Below, in pieces: positions 1-6,414 of a DNA stretch of 8,080 bases (position 1 is the stretch's first letter; the number at the start of each line of letters is the position of its first letter). The translations under genes were made by a program, and so were the position numbers. The notes below the pieces were generated by a model. That model was not told the DNA's origin. It did not search any database and saw only the letters and a list, made by a program, of their open reading frames with translations. Source of the DNA: Halieaceae bacterium (GTDB taxonomy: Bacteria > Pseudomonadota > Gammaproteobacteria > Pseudomonadales > Halieaceae); contig WTHO01000125.1 of the NCBI GenBank assembly GCA_011523115.1, positions 1-8,080 on the forward strand, given 5' to 3'.

Positions 1-164
1 GTAGTGATCTGCAAATCGATGGGTCTGGGCGGATACTGAGCAAGATTGCCAAGTGACTCTGCCGCCAACAAAGGAGAGAAAACGAGGCAGAGCAGCAACG
101 CTATGCCTCGTGGGACAAGCTTGTAACCGATGATTGCTTCACGCTCCAGAAATCCAAAAGCCAT
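1..164 (-). CDS. Unidentified exported protein, N-terminal 54 residues only (runs off the left edge)
   Basis: The frame stays open from an ATG at 164-162 to the window edge and encodes 54 residues. After a 19-residue charged start, residues 21-35 form a hydrophobic stretch (IALLLCLVFSPLLAA) followed by ES. This looks like a secretion signal with cleavage near A34/A35, so the product is probably periplasmic or outer-membrane. The mature start is proline-rich (around residues 43-50, YPPRPID). The start is supported by an AGGA seven bases upstream of the ATG, and no other good start precedes the hydrophobic core. It lies 166 bp downstream of the efflux permease on the same strand, so it could be a distal gene of that operon or have its own promoter. 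The visible part does not resemble the start of a TolC-type channel, and I do not recognise the family. A membrane anchor instead of a cleaved signal is possible. Confidence 0.62.
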   Translation of the reverse strand, partial: MAFGFLEREAIIGYKLVPRGIALLLCLVFSPLLAAESLGNLAQYPPRPIDLQIT

Positions 165-171
165 TTGGTTG

Positions 172-175
172 TCCT
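172..175 (-). promoter_or_regulatory. Ribosome binding site of the exported-protein gene
   Basis: Minus-strand AGGA (plus-strand TCCT) sits seven bases before the ATG at 164. It is the main support for a start there, since the gene is truncated and too short to judge by length. Confidence 0.5.
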
Positions 176-224
176 AGGCAAACAGGATAATGATTTCAAG
201 GGTAGCAGTATGGCAGAACCAAAA

Positions 225-247
225 CTGACCTGACCTGACCTGACCTG
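225..247. repeat. Pentanucleotide tandem repeat, about 4.6 copies of CTGAC
   Basis: The 23 bases are perfect tandem copies of a 5-bp unit (TGACC on the plus strand, GGTCA on the minus strand). The tract lies in the gap between the efflux permease stop and the downstream exported-protein gene, about 60-83 bp before that gene's ATG. A 5-bp unit is prone to slipped-strand change. Because it lies outside coding sequence, a length change would alter spacing in the leader or promoter and not a reading frame. Whether it varies or binds a protein cannot be seen from one sequence. Confidence 0.85.
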
Positions 248-280
248 CAAATAACGCAGCGGACTACTGAGCGCAAGCAT

Positions 281-292
281 AGTTGACCAACT
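281..292. promoter_or_regulatory. Short inverted repeat AGTTG-AC-CAACT, possible operator
   Basis: Two 5-bp arms flank a 2-bp centre in the 166-bp gap downstream of the permease stop. The 2-base centre is too short for an RNA hairpin loop, so a protein-binding site is the more natural reading. No T-run follows on the minus strand, so it is not an intrinsic terminator. A 10-base symmetric match can easily arise by chance. Confidence 0.2.
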
Positions 293-330
293 CTCCGGCT
301 TTCGCGATGCTCAACTTCATACAAAGGAGG

Positions 331-3300
331 CTAGGCTGGGGCCAATCGGGCTCTGGTTATTGAAAACTGCGTCTTGATAGCCGCGGGCAGTGCCAGTAAC
401 GCGGGCGTGGCTATCAGCGTCAACACCGTGGCAAAAGATAAGCCAAATACAATCGCCTGGGATAACGGCGCCCAAAACATCGCCATTTCCCCGTCGGCCG
501 TTATCGAGCGTCCGGCGAGATCAACCGAGAACCCGGCTGCGAGGGGCAACAGGCCACACACGGTAGTAATCGTCGTGAGGAGCACTGGCCGCAAACGCTG
601 GGCCGTGGCTCGCACGATGACATCGCGAATATCCATCCCTGGATGCTGGCGCCGCACATGATTGAAGGTGTCTATCAGAATGATGTTGTTGTTCACCACA
701 ATGCCCGCCAGCGCCACTACGCCGACACCAGTGAGAAGCGCGCTGAACGGACTCCCCAGCACCAGCAGACCCAAGAGCACCCCGGCAGTGGACATAACCA
801 CCGCGAGCAAAATCAGGGAGCTCTGGTAGAAATTATTGAACTGGGACACCAGCAGGATAAACATAATCGCGAGGGCCAGTAAAAAAGCAGCCGAAACGAA
901 CGCCATGGAGTCTGCCTGCTCCTCGTTTGCCCCGCGGAAGCGGATCTCGATCGCGGGATCAAACGACTGACTGGCGAGCCACTCTTCAATCTGAAACACC
1001 ATGCTATCCGCCATGACGCCTTCGCGCACGTTGGCTCTGATTAACTCCACGGGTCGCCCGTCAACGCGCTTTAACGAGTCAACCCCCGGCGCAGGGCGCA
1101 TCTGCACAAAGTTACTCAGCGGCACCATGCCCTGATCGGTACTGATACGGAGCTCGTCCATGGCGGTAATCCCCCGCTCTGCCCTGGGGAACCGCACCCG
1201 GATATCCACCGAGTCCTCAGCATCATCGGGCCGGTATTCGCCGACCTTCACACCGTTGGTCACTAACTGCACGACGAGCCCTGCCGAGGAAACATCGACC
1301 CCATAGAGCGCGGCCTGCTGCCGGTCTACGTCTATACGCCACTCGATTGAGGGAAGCGCCGCCGAGTCATCGATATCTACCAGTTCGGGCAATGTATCAA
1401 GATGCGCTCTCACGCGAGCCATGGCGGGCTCTAGTAGATCGCGCTGTTTGGATGAAAATTCAATCTGTATGGGCTTGCCAACGGGGGGGCCCTTCTCAAG
1501 CGGCTGCACCTCAACCTTGATCCCAGCCAAAGAGTCAGTGCGCTCACGGATCATGCTCATGATCGCCTTGCCGCCGAGATCCCTGTCGGCCTCTGCTACC
1601 AGCTCCAAAAAAATCGAACCAATGCGATCGGAGCTACTGCCCATAAACCCGCTGTTACCGTCACTCGCGCCGGGAAGCAAACTCTGGGTGTTAACAAAAC
1701 GAATCCCGGGAATCTGCAGCACCTCGGATTCGACCTCCAATACCAGCTCGTTCACTTCGCTGGCGGAGAAGTTACCTCGACCCAGCACCGACACCTGTAT
1801 GAACTGGGGGTCTGCGTCGGAGAAGAAGATCGTGCCTACGCCGTACTTGCCGTAACCCCAGAAAACACTCGTCAATATCCCAAAGACGATGCCCATGGTC
1901 AGAATGGGTCGGTGACAGACCTGTGTCATGAAACGCGCGAAACGCCCGGTCAGCGTGTTCAATTGCGTGGGATCGCCATCTTCCAAGATGCGCTGCGCAT
2001 CCAGCGCCTCTGCGCTGTGCATCGAGGGCTTGCCAAACAAGGTACCCAATACGGGACCAAACAGCAGCGCGTAAAAAAGCGACCCAAAAAGCACGGTAAA
2101 CACGGTGACCGGGAGGTAGCCCATAAACTGCCCTGACACACCCGGCCAAAAAAGCATGGGTAAAAAAGCCGCCAGAGTGGTCGCCGTCGAGGCCGTTACG
2201 GGCCAAAACATGCGTTGCACTGCCGAGGTATAGGCCTCTTTATGGTCCATACCCTCACTCATCAAACGATTGGCGTATTCGGTCACCACGATGCCACCGT
2301 CTATGAGCATGCCCAGTGCCAGCAACATGCCGAACATCACCATAAAATTGAAGGTATAACCCAGCAGATAAATGATGGTGACCGAAAATAGCAGTGAAAA
2401 GGGAATGCCAAGCCCGACTACCAGACCGCTTCTAAAGCCCATGGAGGCCACGACCAAAATCATGACCAAAGCCAACGCCGTCAGGATATTGCCCTCGAGT
2501 TCTCGTACCTGTACCGCCGCAAATTCCGCCTGATTCTGCGACGGGATGATGCGGATACCGCTCGGAAGCATGGCGGAGGTCTCCTCCACCACCTCAAGGA
2601 CCTGCTCGACCGCATCGATGACGTTCGCGTCAGATCGCTTGGTGACACCGATGGAGATGGTTTCCTGTCCGTTGTACCGCGCGTAACTGGTTCGATCCTT
2701 AAAGGTGCGGTTGACGCGGGCCACGTCTCTGAGCGTCACCACGCCCTCATTGTTGCTGCGCACAGGTAATTCCAATACCTCATCTGCCCGCTCGACCACT
2801 GCAGGGACCTTCACCGCGAAACGGCCGCTGTCGAGATCCACCGTTCCGGCAGGAATGAGGCGATTGTTTCGCTGTAAGACAACCACCAGCTCCTCAACCG
2901 AGATGCGATACGCGTTAAGCGCATCAGGGTCGATAATGACTTCGAGCACCTCATCCCGATGCCCCTGCAGTTCTGCACTCAACACCGCGGGAATCGTCTC
3001 GATCTGCTGTCTCAACCGCAGTGCGGCGCGGTAGAGCACCTGTTCGCTGACCCCTTCACTGATCAGGTTGACCTGCAACATCGGAAAATCATCTGCTGTC
3101 ATTTCTTCGACGAAAGGTTCTTCAGCGGTATCAGGCATTTCGGCCTTGGCAGCATCCACCGCTTCGCGCACATCACTGAGTGCTTTGTCGAGGTCCTGAG
3201 AGACATCAAATTCAACGAAGAAGCTGGCCATACCCTCTGACGCGGTGGATTTGAGCTCAACAATGCCTTCCAGCTTGCGCAGCTCAATCTCCATCGGCTG

Positions 3301-3489
3301 AACGAGTAATCTCTCTGCATCCTCCGGAGAGATACCGTCGTGGCTCACCCCGACGTAGAAAAGCGGCAAGTCCACGTGGGGGTCGTTGGCGATAGGTAGT
3401 GCCGACCTGGCTGCCAGGCCCACAAATACCATGAGCACCAACAGTGAGAGCGTGGTGCGGGTGCGGCCGATAATACGGGCAATGATCAT
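331..3489 (-). CDS. RND-family efflux permease, AcrB-like inner-membrane pump
   Basis: This 1052-residue protein has the length and layout of RND multidrug pumps: TM1 (about 12-29), a large periplasmic porter loop (about 31-330), TM2-TM6 (333-485), TM7 (528-546), a second periplasmic loop (550-860) and TM8-TM12 (865-1033). Such pumps trimerise and use the proton gradient to expel compounds through an adaptor and an outer-membrane channel. TM4 reads LALGMLIDGGIVVTEY, with D397 at the usual position of the first proton-relay Asp (AcrB D407) but G398 at the second (D408). TM10 reads VVNNNIILID, with Asn (about N934) where AcrB has K940. The TM11 Arg in RLRPVLLTT (R967) is kept. It is therefore not a canonical AcrB, although related pumps with NNN in TM10 are, to my recollection, widespread. 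The ATG overlaps the adaptor stop by four bases, implying translational coupling. The substrate cannot be read from the sequence. No terminator is obvious after the stop. Confidence 0.95.
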   Translation of the reverse strand: MIIARIIGRTRTTLSLLVLMVFVGLAARSALPIANDPHVDLPLFYVGVSHDGISPEDAERLLVQPMEIELRKLEGIVELKSTASEGMASFFVEFDVSQDLDKALSDVREAVDAAKAEMPDTAEEPFVEEMTADDFPMLQVNLISEGVSEQVLYRAALRLRQQIETIPAVLSAELQGHRDEVLEVIIDPDALNAYRISVEELVVVLQRNNRLIPAGTVDLDSGRFAVKVPAVVERADEVLELPVRSNNEGVVTLRDVARVNRTFKDRTSYARYNGQETISIGVTKRSDANVIDAVEQVLEVVEETSAMLPSGIRIIPSQNQAEFAAVQVRELEGNILTALALVMILVVASMGFRSGLVVGLGIPFSLLFSVTIIYLLGYTFNFMVMFGMLLALGMLIDGGIVVTEYANRLMSEGMDHKEAYTSAVQRMFWPVTASTATTLAAFLPMLFWPGVSGQFMGYLPVTVFTVLFGSLFYALLFGPVLGTLFGKPSMHSAEALDAQRILEDGDPTQLNTLTGRFARFMTQVCHRPILTMGIVFGILTSVFWGYGKYGVGTIFFSDADPQFIQVSVLGRGNFSASEVNELVLEVESEVLQIPGIRFVNTQSLLPGASDGNSGFMGSSSDRIGSIFLELVAEADRDLGGKAIMSMIRERTDSLAGIKVEVQPLEKGPPVGKPIQIEFSSKQRDLLEPAMARVRAHLDTLPELVDIDDSAALPSIEWRIDVDRQQAALYGVDVSSAGLVVQLVTNGVKVGEYRPDDAEDSVDIRVRFPRAERGITAMDELRISTDQGMVPLSNFVQMRPAPGVDSLKRVDGRPVELIRANVREGVMADSMVFQIEEWLASQSFDPAIEIRFRGANEEQADSMAFVSAAFLLALAIMFILLVSQFNNFYQSSLILLAVVMSTAGVLLGLLVLGSPFSALLTGVGVVALAGIVVNNNIILIDTFNHVRRQHPGMDIRDVIVRATAQRLRPVLLTTITTVCGLLPLAAGFSVDLAGRSITADGEMAMFWAPLSQAIVFGLSFATVLTLIATPALLALPAAIKTQFSITRARLAPA
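3486..3489 (-). promoter_or_regulatory. ATGA stop/start overlap coupling adaptor and permease
   Basis: On the minus strand the permease ATG (3489-3487) overlaps the adaptor TGA (3488-3486). This arrangement usually means one ribosome terminates and reinitiates, keeping the two pump components in fixed ratio. It shows that the two genes share an mRNA. Confidence 0.85.
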
Positions 3490-4595
3490 CGGGTGACGAC
3501 CTGATCACCCGCACTGTTTACGTAAACGGGGTCGACGGTTGTGCCCACGGTGACGTACTCCTGCCCGACCGTGATCAGGGCAGCCGAATCGGGAAGCCCC
3601 GATACCCACATACCGTCGGGACCATCCTCCACGATCTCAATCGCGCTAAAGACAACGCGATTGCTTGTGTCGATAAGGCGGACCCCCATGTCACCTTGCT
3701 CATTGAGAGTCAGTAGCGACGGCGTGATGTAGTGGGCTTGAATTTCATCCAGCATGACTCGCAGCGAGACGGTTAAACCAGATCTCAGGCGGTAGTCTCG
3801 GTTGTCGACGGTGATTTCCACCGCGTAGGTTCTGGTGACGGGATCGCTTTGATTACCAATGAACGACAGTGCACCCTCCAGCGAGCGTCCCATGCGGGTA
3901 CTCCCTTGAACGATGCTACCCAAGCGAAGGTGCTCGACTTGCTCCTCGGTGACCTGTGCTGTGACCAACATGGGGTCGAGGTCAATTACCGTGGCACAGG
4001 CGTCTCCCGGCATCGCATAGTCGCCCTCGTCGAGGTGAAAATCTTCCACCACACCGTCAAAGGGCGCAGTGATTTGGGTTCGTGCCAGATTGAGTGTTTG
4101 ACGCTCGAGCTGGGCCTCGGCCGCCTCCTGTCTCGCGGCAGACGCAGCAATAGCCACCTCGGACAATAAGCCCTGTGCGGCAAGCCTCAAACTACCTTCG
4201 TGTTCAATTTCCGCTTTGTTTAACGCTGCCTGAGCTTCTTCAACGGCCATGGCACGATCGTCGATAGCGATTTCGCACAGCAACTGCCCGCGGCTGACCT
4301 GTTCACCGCGCTCCACAGAGCGGCGCACGACCTGACCTGAAATTTCAGCAGTGGCGTCGACGATGCGCTTGGCTTCAGTGCGGCCGCGCAGGACGACACT
4401 CTGGTTTCTAGGCTCGGCTTTCGTGAGTTGCACTCTCACTTTACTGAGCGTTGCGATTGCAGGCTGCTGTACCGGCCCTGACTCGACAACGGTCACCGGC
4501 GCCGGCCCTGATGGTCGCTCGACCCACAAACCCGAACCCAACCACAAAAACAGCAGACCGGCGACAATGGAAGCCGACATAACATTTTTTGACAT
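3486..4595 (-). CDS. RND periplasmic adaptor (membrane fusion protein, HlyD/AcrA-like)
   Basis: From the ATG at 4595 this is 369 residues, normal for the family. It bridges the inner-membrane RND pump and an outer-membrane channel. An N-terminal hydrophobic segment (about 8-25) is a membrane anchor or uncleaved signal, and no lipobox cysteine is seen. Next come a first lipoyl half (about 81-112, ISGQVVRRSVERGEQVSRGQ), a short Ala/Glu/Gln-rich alpha-hairpin (about 113-175), the second lipoyl half (about 175-207, ITAPFDGVV then DEGDYAMPGD), a beta-barrel domain (208-285) and a membrane-proximal domain (286-369). The frame also opens at a GTG at 4640 (15 more residues), but that would put LYLPPGSVL before the anchor and has no good ribosome site. 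The ATG at 4595 has only a weak GGGG nine bases upstream, so the start is fairly but not fully certain. It is first in the operon with the permease and divergent from the oxygenase. Confidence 0.93.
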   Translation of the reverse strand: MSKNVMSASIVAGLLFLWLGSGLWVERPSGPAPVTVVESGPVQQPAIATLSKVRVQLTKAEPRNQSVVLRGRTEAKRIVDATAEISGQVVRRSVERGEQVSRGQLLCEIAIDDRAMAVEEAQAALNKAEIEHEGSLRLAAQGLLSEVAIAASAARQEAAEAQLERQTLNLARTQITAPFDGVVEDFHLDEGDYAMPGDACATVIDLDPMLVTAQVTEEQVEHLRLGSIVQGSTRMGRSLEGALSFIGNQSDPVTRTYAVEITVDNRDYRLRSGLTVSLRVMLDEIQAHYITPSLLTLNEQGDMGVRLIDTSNRVVFSAIEIVEDGPDGMWVSGLPDSAALITVGQEYVTVGTTVDPVYVNSAGDQVVTR

Positions 4596-4682
4596 CAATA
4601 CAGACCCCGGAGGTAGGTACAACAAACGGCCCAGCGACACCCGATGAGCTCGGAGAACAGCTGGCCGAAATCCTAGTGCTTG

Positions 4683-4722
4683 TTGTTACGCGAAAAAAGT
4701 GAACTCAGACCCGCTTGTTACG
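4683..4722. repeat. Direct repeat TTGTTACG, two copies 32 bp apart
   Basis: TTGTTACG occurs at 4683-4690 and again at 4715-4722. Start-to-start spacing is 32 bp, about three helical turns, so two proteins could bind the same face of the DNA. The site lies roughly 90-130 bp upstream of the adaptor start. An 8-base repeat in a 316-bp region is only mildly unlikely by chance. Confidence 0.3.
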
Positions 4723-4740
4723 AATATTCACACTCTAGAG
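4722..4740. promoter_or_regulatory. Two adjacent perfect palindromes, possible operator
   Basis: GAATATTC (4722-4729) and CTCTAGAG (4733-4740) are each perfect 8-bp palindromes. They are separated by three bases, and their centres are 11 bp apart, about one helical turn. The position between the divergent genes fits an operator. The two palindromes differ in sequence, which argues against two sites for one dimer. One such palindrome is expected by chance in a region this long. Confidence 0.3.
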
Positions 4741-4778
4741 CGGAGCATGAGCCTCTCGCCGGGTCGAGTAGGACTAAT

Positions 4779-4807
4779 TTGACCGCAGTCCAACCTACGC
4801 TTATTGG
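4779..4807 (+). promoter_or_regulatory. Weak sigma70-like promoter candidate for the oxygenase gene
   Basis: TTGACC at 4779-4784 matches the -35 consensus at five of six bases. It is followed after a 17-bp spacer by TATTGG at 4802-4807, which matches -10 only at its first three bases. Transcription from here would leave a leader of about 95-100 nt before the ATG at 4912. The -10 is poor, so activator help or a different promoter is possible. Confidence 0.25.
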
Positions 4808-4813
4808 CACCCC

Positions 4814-4873
4814 AACCGGTGACGCACCGATGCCGGTAAAACGAGGTATTCTTGCTTGATTAAGCCACCGGTT
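4814..4873. repeat. Inverted repeat AACCGGTG ... CACCGGTT in the oxygenase leader
   Basis: AACCGGTG at 4814-4821 is the exact reverse complement of CACCGGTT at 4866-4873. The centres are 52 bp apart, about five helical turns. Between them lies a small hairpin, ACCG-ATGC-CGGT, at about 4826-4837. Each arm contains the palindrome ACCGGT. It could be a looping operator pair or structure in the 5' untranslated leader. Function is not demonstrated. Confidence 0.3.
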
Positions 4874-4911
4874 ACGCGCCGGGCGGGTCAACAAAAAGGC
4901 GGATTCCAGTT

Positions 4912-6327
4912 ATGCCACAGATACAAGCAGGTGAACCCTCTCCGAATTTTTTTCTCGACGGCAATTTCAGCCCCGTCTTCGAGGAGCGTGACACCGATGA
5001 GATGGAGGTCATCGGCGAGATACCCGATGACCTGCAGGGCCATTTCTTGCGCGTGGGGCCCAACCCGGTCTATGTATTCAGTGAAGCGGCTTATCACACC
5101 TTCGACGGCGACGGCATGATCCACGCCATTGAGTTCAGCGAGGGCAAAGCCCGATACCGCAACCGCTTCATCCGAAACGAAGGCTTTGAACTGGAGCAGG
5201 CGCGCGGTGATTGGGTCTACAAGGGCATGAATTCGCTTATGGACCCCGCCCCCTCAAGAGTCCCCGAGGGCGCACCGAACTCCAAAAACCTCGCGAACAC
5301 CGCCTTCGCATATCACAACAACACCTTGTATGCGTTGCATGAGCCCTCGCAACCCACCGTGATCGACCTTCCCAGTCTGAGCACGGTTGGGCCCACTGAC
5401 TTTAACGGCAAGTTGGAACACCCCTTTACCGCGCACCCCAAAATAGACAAGCAAAGCGGTGAAATGATGACCTATGGCTACTCCTTTCAGGCGCCGTTCG
5501 TCCGCTACTCGGTGATCGACAAAGAGGGTGAACTCGTGCACACCACGCCGATCACGATTCCTCGGTCCATCTTCATGCACGACTTCGCCGTGACTGAAAA
5601 ATACACCCTGTTTCTGGACTTCCCGATCACGCTGGATATTGGGCGCGCCATATCCGGCGGTCCAGCCGTCGATTTTGAACCGCAGTATGGTTCGAGAATC
5701 GGCGTGATGCCCCGTTACGGCACTGACGCGGATGTGCGCTGGTTCGATGTCGAGACCGGCGTGGTCATCCACACTGCCAACGCCTGGGACGACGGTGACG
5801 AGGTGGTGCTGCTGGCATCGCGATCCAACACCGCTGATATCGCAGGAGCGGGCACCTCAGAGGGAAATAATCTCCAAGAAAATCAGGGGCGGCTTCACGA
5901 GTGGCGAATCAACCTTGCAACAGGTTCCGTTGTTGAGCGATCAGTCAGCGAGACCCCCTGCGACTTCACCCGGGTGAATGATGACTTTGCCTGCCACAAA
6001 ACCCGCTTTGTCTATGCCGGCATTTTCAATACCGAGCGCGCATTCACTTTTGATGGTGTGATGAAGTACGACGGTGAGACAGGCGCTACCGTTGAGTTCC
6101 GATACGGGCCGGATCGCCACGGTGGAGAGGCCGTCTTTGCGCCAAAACGGGGTGGCACATCCGAGGACGACGGCTACCTCGTCTGCTTTGTGCATGATGA
6201 GGCGGCTCACCAAAGTGAGTGCTTGATTATCGACGCGCAAAACCTGACTGCGGGCCCCGTCGCCACCCTCATCATGCCCTTCAGGGTGCCCTACGGGTTT
6301 CACGCTGGATGGGTCGGTACTCACTGA
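4912..6327 (+). CDS. Carotenoid cleavage oxygenase (RPE65 family), Fe(II)-dependent dioxygenase
   Basis: This 471-residue protein matches the seven-bladed beta-propeller oxygenases that split double bonds of carotenoids, apocarotenoids or stilbenes using O2 and non-haem iron. The four iron-binding histidines are visible: H175 (FTAHPK), H223 (FMHDF), H287 (VIHTANAW) and H464 (VPYGFHAGW). The second-shell glutamates are E144 (LHEPSQP), E347 (SETPCDFTRVN) and E406 (GGEAVFAPKR). The early motif HFLRVGPNP (44-52) is the usual first blade. There is no signal peptide, so it should be cytoplasmic or loosely membrane-associated. The ATG at 4912 is the first possible start after an in-frame TAA at 4861, with a modest GGCGGA upstream. 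The protein ends seven residues after the last histidine, normal for the family. Substrate (apocarotenal versus lignostilbene-like) cannot be decided. No carotenoid synthesis gene or retinal-binding opsin is nearby. Confidence 0.95.
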   Translation: MPQIQAGEPSPNFFLDGNFSPVFEERDTDEMEVIGEIPDDLQGHFLRVGPNPVYVFSEAAYHTFDGDGMIHAIEFSEGKARYRNRFIRNEGFELEQARGDWVYKGMNSLMDPAPSRVPEGAPNSKNLANTAFAYHNNTLYALHEPSQPTVIDLPSLSTVGPTDFNGKLEHPFTAHPKIDKQSGEMMTYGYSFQAPFVRYSVIDKEGELVHTTPITIPRSIFMHDFAVTEKYTLFLDFPITLDIGRAISGGPAVDFEPQYGSRIGVMPRYGTDADVRWFDVETGVVIHTANAWDDGDEVVLLASRSNTADIAGAGTSEGNNLQENQGRLHEWRINLATGSVVERSVSETPCDFTRVNDDFACHKTRFVYAGIFNTERAFTFDGVMKYDGETGATVEFRYGPDRHGGEAVFAPKRGGTSEDDGYLVCFVHDEAAHQSECLIIDAQNLTAGPVATLIMPFRVPYGFHAGWVGTH

Positions 6328-6403
6328 GTTTCAGCTACCGGCCTCCAAAATCGCGCGGATCAATAGCGGTGTCTCGGGCTTTCCAGGACGGCTCTTACCC
6401 ACC

Positions 6404-6408
6404 GAGGG
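6404..6408 (+). promoter_or_regulatory. Ribosome binding site deciding the GTG start of the NRAMP-like gene
   Basis: GAGGG sits six bases before GTG at 6415. In that frame a TAG lies at 6364-6366, and no ATG, GTG or TTG occurs between it and 6415. The GTG is therefore the earliest possible start, and the good ribosome site confirms it. Confidence 0.7.
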
Positions 6409-6414
6409 CTTGCT

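Larger units (their letters stand above)
4596..4911. other. Divergent intergenic region between the efflux operon and the oxygenase
   Basis: This 316-bp stretch has no credible gene of its own. It must hold promoters firing both ways: minus strand for the adaptor/permease and plus strand for the oxygenase. It contains two adjacent 8-bp palindromes, a direct repeat, a weak plus-strand promoter candidate and an inverted repeat nearer the oxygenase, each listed separately. I could not find a convincing minus-strand -35/-10 pair. No regulator gene (TetR, MarR, LysR or AraC type) is in the window, so whatever binds here is encoded elsewhere. Confidence 0.7.

Noticed and set aside
225..247. CRISPR-like array
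   Set aside because: The units are 5 bp, contiguous and without spacers, so this is a simple tandem repeat.
278..280. Small minus-strand reading frame starting at 280 and crossing the TGACC tract
   Set aside because: It is out of frame with the gene at 164, has no family resemblance, and its coding content is mostly the repeat. A chance frame is more likely.
374..3240. Several plus-strand open frames opposite the RND permease
   Set aside because: They are short, low-complexity or Arg/Ser-rich translations lying antisense to a strongly conserved coding region. They look like shadows of the real gene.
4596..4640. GTG start at 4640 extending the adaptor by 15 residues
   Set aside because: No ribosome site precedes the GTG, and the extra residues (including two prolines) sit awkwardly before the anchor. 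The ATG at 4595 gives a normal adaptor N-terminus.
6325..6414. Possible oxygenase-transporter fusion split by a stop, since both genes are in the same frame
   Set aside because: Both proteins have complete, family-typical ends. The gap holds two in-frame stops (6325 and 6364) and no domain sequence.
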